Assembly: GCA_900660155.1 (NCBI GenBank)
Contig: CABFPE010000446.1
Span: 92,231 to 124,770, forward strand
Length of the DNA: 32,540 nt
Direction of reading: 5' to 3'
Source: Hofstenia miamia
Lineage: Eukaryota; Xenacoelomorpha; Acoela; Hofsteniidae
Shown here: in pieces, positions 29,901-32,540 of the stretch
Layout of the letters: every line of letters begins with the position of its first letter
Numbering within the stretch: position 1 is the stretch's first letter
Translations under genes and position numbers: made by a program
The notes under the pieces: generated by a model
Database searches by the model: none
Told to the model about the DNA's origin: nothing
What the model saw: the letters and a program-made list of their open reading frames with translations, nothing else

Positions 29901-32340
29901 GAGCTAAAGTAAATACCACATTATTTCTAATCAAAAAATTTTCATAAAATAGTTTTTAAAGGTGGAAACCATGTTTTCAATTTCTTTACTTCGATAAAGA
30001 TATTTTCAAATGCTTCAACATGTCTTAAATTTTGATAAATTCTCCCAAAACGTTTACGAGGCATGCATTATATACAGATAAAATATATGTAAATAAAATT
30101 AAATCACATATGTTCATGCAACTTATCATATATGAAATATAACTCCGATCATTTTCATGAAAAATAAACAACAATTGAAAACAATCGACTTTATAAAATA
30201 TATTATAGACAAAAACTTAGAAATTATGAAGCAATTGCAGTTGTGATTTTACTTTCTCAAAAAAATTAATAATCATGCTGATACTAGCATTAGTCATGAC
30301 CGAAGTTATCAACAAACTTATCTCCTAAATTGTTAGCAACGCATTACAGTTTTTTCTCTTTGGATATATTTGAAGCAATTTCGACTGGAATAATATTATA
30401 ATTTCGGAAATAATTTAGTATTTACTGAATAAAAACAGTTGGTGTCAAATCCAGAAGGAATCTTTAGTGATTCAAGCCACAATTAATTGTATGTTTATCA
30501 AACTAGTCCTAAAACTAACATCTTTTAAAATTTATGTTTTGGTACGTTATGAAGTTTTTCGAATAATAGAAAATCTATTGTGAATTTAAATTCATCAACA
30601 GTTTTGTTCACATTCTCAAACAATTCTCTAAGCCTCTTAGAAAATGTGGTAATTCGATGGTGTTTGGAACCAGTTATGGATAATTCAACTATTTTTTCTG
30701 GCAATGGACCATCCAATTAAGGATAAAAATGAAAGGTTAGACGATTATCAGTCCAGTGGTACTTTCAGATTTCGAATATTCTTATGATTTTGTGAGTTAT
30801 TAGCGCTTAAGAAGCTTCTTATAGAGACGATGACAATTTGTAAAAATTATCTGGGTTGTTAGAGTTTAAAATACATTTACATACAGGTATAAGTATTTCG
30901 TTAGATAATAGAAAATGGATATGCATGAATATTGAAACCGATATGCTATCCTAACTTAGAGTGCGATACAAAGTCATTTTCTTAAGAAAATTCAATGTGA
31001 AAGCCAAAAATGCTGAAAATTTTGGTCAAGAAAGTGAATTGTCATAGTGCTACAGTTAGTTTTTTCCAAAATTGGAATTACAGAAATGGAATTAACTGGT
31101 AAGATAAATATTTCAATGGGAATATGATCATAATTGAATCATACAAATTTCAGAGTTTTCTAATTGGTAAAGGAGCATTTTTGCCGTGCAAAATTGAGAA
31201 CATAGAACTTTTATTTTAATGGGACTGGAAGAAAATGAAACTTGAGTCAATGCATTCTGACCCCGCAGAACCACATTACCATCATGTTTATTTATGTATA
31301 TAAAAATCTGCCTTGCGCTTATTTTTTGCATTAACATTTCTGACAAATATGTCATTATGAAAAATCAGCAGCTGCTGCAGATCTTTTATCAGAATGATTT
31401 AGCTGTTATCTGACACTATTACTTTAGTTCTAGTTACAGCCGTAGGCGAGTATTATTCGGAAAAAATCCAATTATGTGGAAAAGAAAGAGGTGTTAACGT
31501 AAGGAAAATTTTACAAAAATGATAATTTTAACTTTTTTTGGTCTTAAATTTACGATTTTAATATTTTTGTTTAATGATAAGCCAAAGAGTTTAGAGCAGA
31601 GTTGTAACCAGGCCGTGATTTCAAGCCCGGCCCCTTTAAGCCATTAACCAAGCCCAGCCCGCTTGCTATTACTAAGGTAATTTTTGAGATAATTGCAATT
31701 TTGTAGTCGTGGATTTACTTTTTTATGTATAAGTAGTCAATTGAATATATCGGTTGATGTAAAATTGCAAAGTAAGAGAAAGAATATGTATTTATTAATA
31801 TAATTTTGAACAATTGCAGACTTGTTGTGAAGAAATTTCATATCCAGGCCAGGCCGGGCTCGTTATATTCTTAGTTTTTTAGCCCAAACTCAAGCCCGGT
31901 TACAACTCCTGTTTAGAGCTCTTTGGATAAGCTTAAGTCCGCACACATCCTATGCAGCAGTGTAAAATGAATGAAAAGTATTCTACGTTCATGACGGTCA
32001 CATCTTCTGGGTAGGACGGTAAAGTTGATAGGCTGGGACTAAAATCAATAGTGCACATCACTGCTTTTCAGTTTACAAGCGTAGTTTGCTCAAACCCGAA
32101 ATTATATTATTCGAAGAATTTTAGAAACACACATTTTGTTCCCCAAGAAGACGTTGCAATGATTTGCTTAACAGACGATTTTTGCATGGCAAGTAAGAGA
32201 GCGCGAGTTGCATCACTGTATAGTGAAGTTCTGATTGTAATAGGAGTATCGGATCGCCAAGCAATACATGAGATTACTGCGTCGCAATCTTTTAGTCCAA
32301 CTTGTATTGATTCAGCGGAGAATATATCGCATCGATGCAC
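26985..32340 (-). CDS. NAD(P)-binding oxidoreductase (NmrA/BLVRB-like), last three exons
   Basis: Atypical short-chain dehydrogenase-like protein. The family includes flavin/biliverdin reductase B and NmrA-type sensors that bind NAD(P)H on a Rossmann fold in the cytosol. Exon A, 32340-32133 (acceptor TTTTTTAG, donor AAAT/GTGTGT), encodes CDIFSAESIQVGLKDCDAVI and VKQIIATSSWGTK, matching the family's 'GD..D.ES...AL.GCDAVIS' and 'SSWGTK'. Exon B, 29903-29709 (acceptor ACTTTAG, donor CAA/GTATGC), encodes LLTYTIVRAPFLTD ('YTIVRPP.LT'). Exon C, 27163-26985 (acceptor TTGTTTAG), encodes SNNQLTRFIIKSLQDKEYHN and KVLAVGY, the usual end. Phases join exactly (1+2 at both junctions), giving about 193 residues. 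The N-terminal exon with the GxxGxxG motif must lie right of the window. The exact substrate is unknown. Confidence 0.82.
27771..27790. repeat. (TCCAA)4 microsatellite
   Basis: Four perfect TCCAA units inside the second visible intron of the oxidoreductase. Confidence 0.9.
27921..27988. mobile_element. Partial copy of the hAT MITE 3 end
   Basis: AGTCAAAATCA, then CTGACGG-GGG, ATTCCAC-AT, TCCC and GTA-GGCACTG in the same order and spacing as 25166-25229. It ends at the same CACTG terminus. I found no matching left end, so it is a fragment or a related element with a diverged left side. Intronic in the oxidoreductase. Confidence 0.55.
27989..29708. other. Intron sequence of the oxidoreductase, no other gene seen
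   Basis: Remainder of the 2,545-nt intron between exons B and C. AT-rich, with no convincing frame on either strand. Confidence 0.45.
29904..31596. other. Intron sequence of the oxidoreductase, left part
   Basis: Part of the 2,229-nt intron between exons A and B. A 63-codon minus-strand frame (30716-30525) begins directly after a stop, has no acceptor or ATG, and is not needed to join the flanking exons in phase, so I do not call it an exon. Confidence 0.45.
31597..31911. mobile_element. hAT-type MITE 4 (about 315 bp), intronic
   Basis: Inverted ends CAGAGTTGTAACCAGGC (left) and CAGGAGTTGTAACCGGGC (right, complement), one indel and one substitution apart. The string GTTTAGAGC occurs at both borders (31589-31597 and 31911-31919), consistent with an 8-bp duplication of GTTTAGAG or TTTAGAGC. 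Subterminal GC-rich words (AGCCCGGCCC, CCAGGCCGGGC, AAGCCCGG) repeat at both ends. No coding frame. It lies within the oxidoreductase intron between exons A and B. Confidence 0.8.
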
Positions 32341-32516
32341 CTAAAAAATTTGAAAATATTTGAGAGTAGGAAACTCTCGGAAGAGTATTATAAATAAAAT
32401 TGAATTAACTATTTCAGTGTGAAAAACTGAATAGGCTTAACACACCTTGATGATTTACAGCCAAATTAAAAAATCAATATTTTAATCAATATAATTCACT
32501 TGGTGCGTGGTCCAAT

Positions 32517-32540
32517 TATATATATATATATATATATATA
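32517..32540. repeat. (TA)n microsatellite at the right edge
   Basis: A pure TA run of 24 bp reaching the end of the window. Confidence 0.95.

Noticed and set aside
30525..30716. A 63-codon minus-strand frame as an extra oxidoreductase exon
   Set aside because: It follows directly after an in-frame stop, has no ATG or acceptor, and the flanking exons already join in phase without it.
1..32540. CRISPR arrays, tRNA or rRNA genes
   Set aside because: No regularly spaced short repeats, cloverleaf-forming A/B boxes or ribosomal core sequence were noticed on either strand. A tRNAscan/Rfam run would be needed to exclude small RNAs.

Overview
This window is AT-rich DNA from an animal. It has spliced genes with phase-consistent GT/AG introns, a piggyBac transposon, remnants of a Ty3/gypsy retrotransposon, a 5'-truncated CR1/L2-like LINE, several hAT-type miniature elements and an exact 1,000-N assembly gap. 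There are no operons, bacterial signals or rRNA/tRNA genes that I could recognise. The low GC and short introns would suit an invertebrate such as a tunicate or cnidarian, but the sequence alone does not fix the taxon.

Layout. 1-1200: + strand fragments of a Ty3/gypsy element, with a possible polypurine tract and LTR start. 1200-2200: no recognisable gene. 2218-7020: a longer, decayed minus-strand copy of what looks like the same gypsy family (nucleocapsid knuckle, protease, reverse transcriptase, RNase H, integrase). It carries stops and frameshifts, has lost catalytic residues, and is interrupted by a foreign insertion of about 0.54 kb. 7742-10288: a complete-looking piggyBac element bounded by TTAA, with a three-exon transposase whose catalytic aspartates and C-terminal zinc module are intact. 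12125-13124: the assembly gap. 13857-26119: three same-strand paralogous genes for small single-pass membrane proteins with a granulin-like, CC-pair-rich ectodomain. This family is the best candidate here for something undescribed. Between its members lie hAT MITEs, two identical 1,013-bp direct repeats flanking a 416-bp LINE 3' fragment (17298-19739), and decayed coding-like sequence. 26985-32340: the last three exons of a minus-strand NAD(P)-binding (NmrA/SDR-atypical, BLVRB-like) oxidoreductase whose N-terminal Rossmann exon lies beyond the right edge. One of its introns hosts another hAT MITE.

How the parts relate. The three Cys-rich genes share their ectodomain spacing (14 Cys; one member has lost two), a predicted type II membrane topology, and an upstream ACCGGA(A/T)AT-like motif 45-62 nt before the ATG. 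The two closest copies also share a longer upstream block at fixed spacing. This implies tandem duplication that included the regulatory region. The oxidoreductase is an unrelated neighbour. Most of the remaining sequence is transposon-derived or shows no feature I can support.
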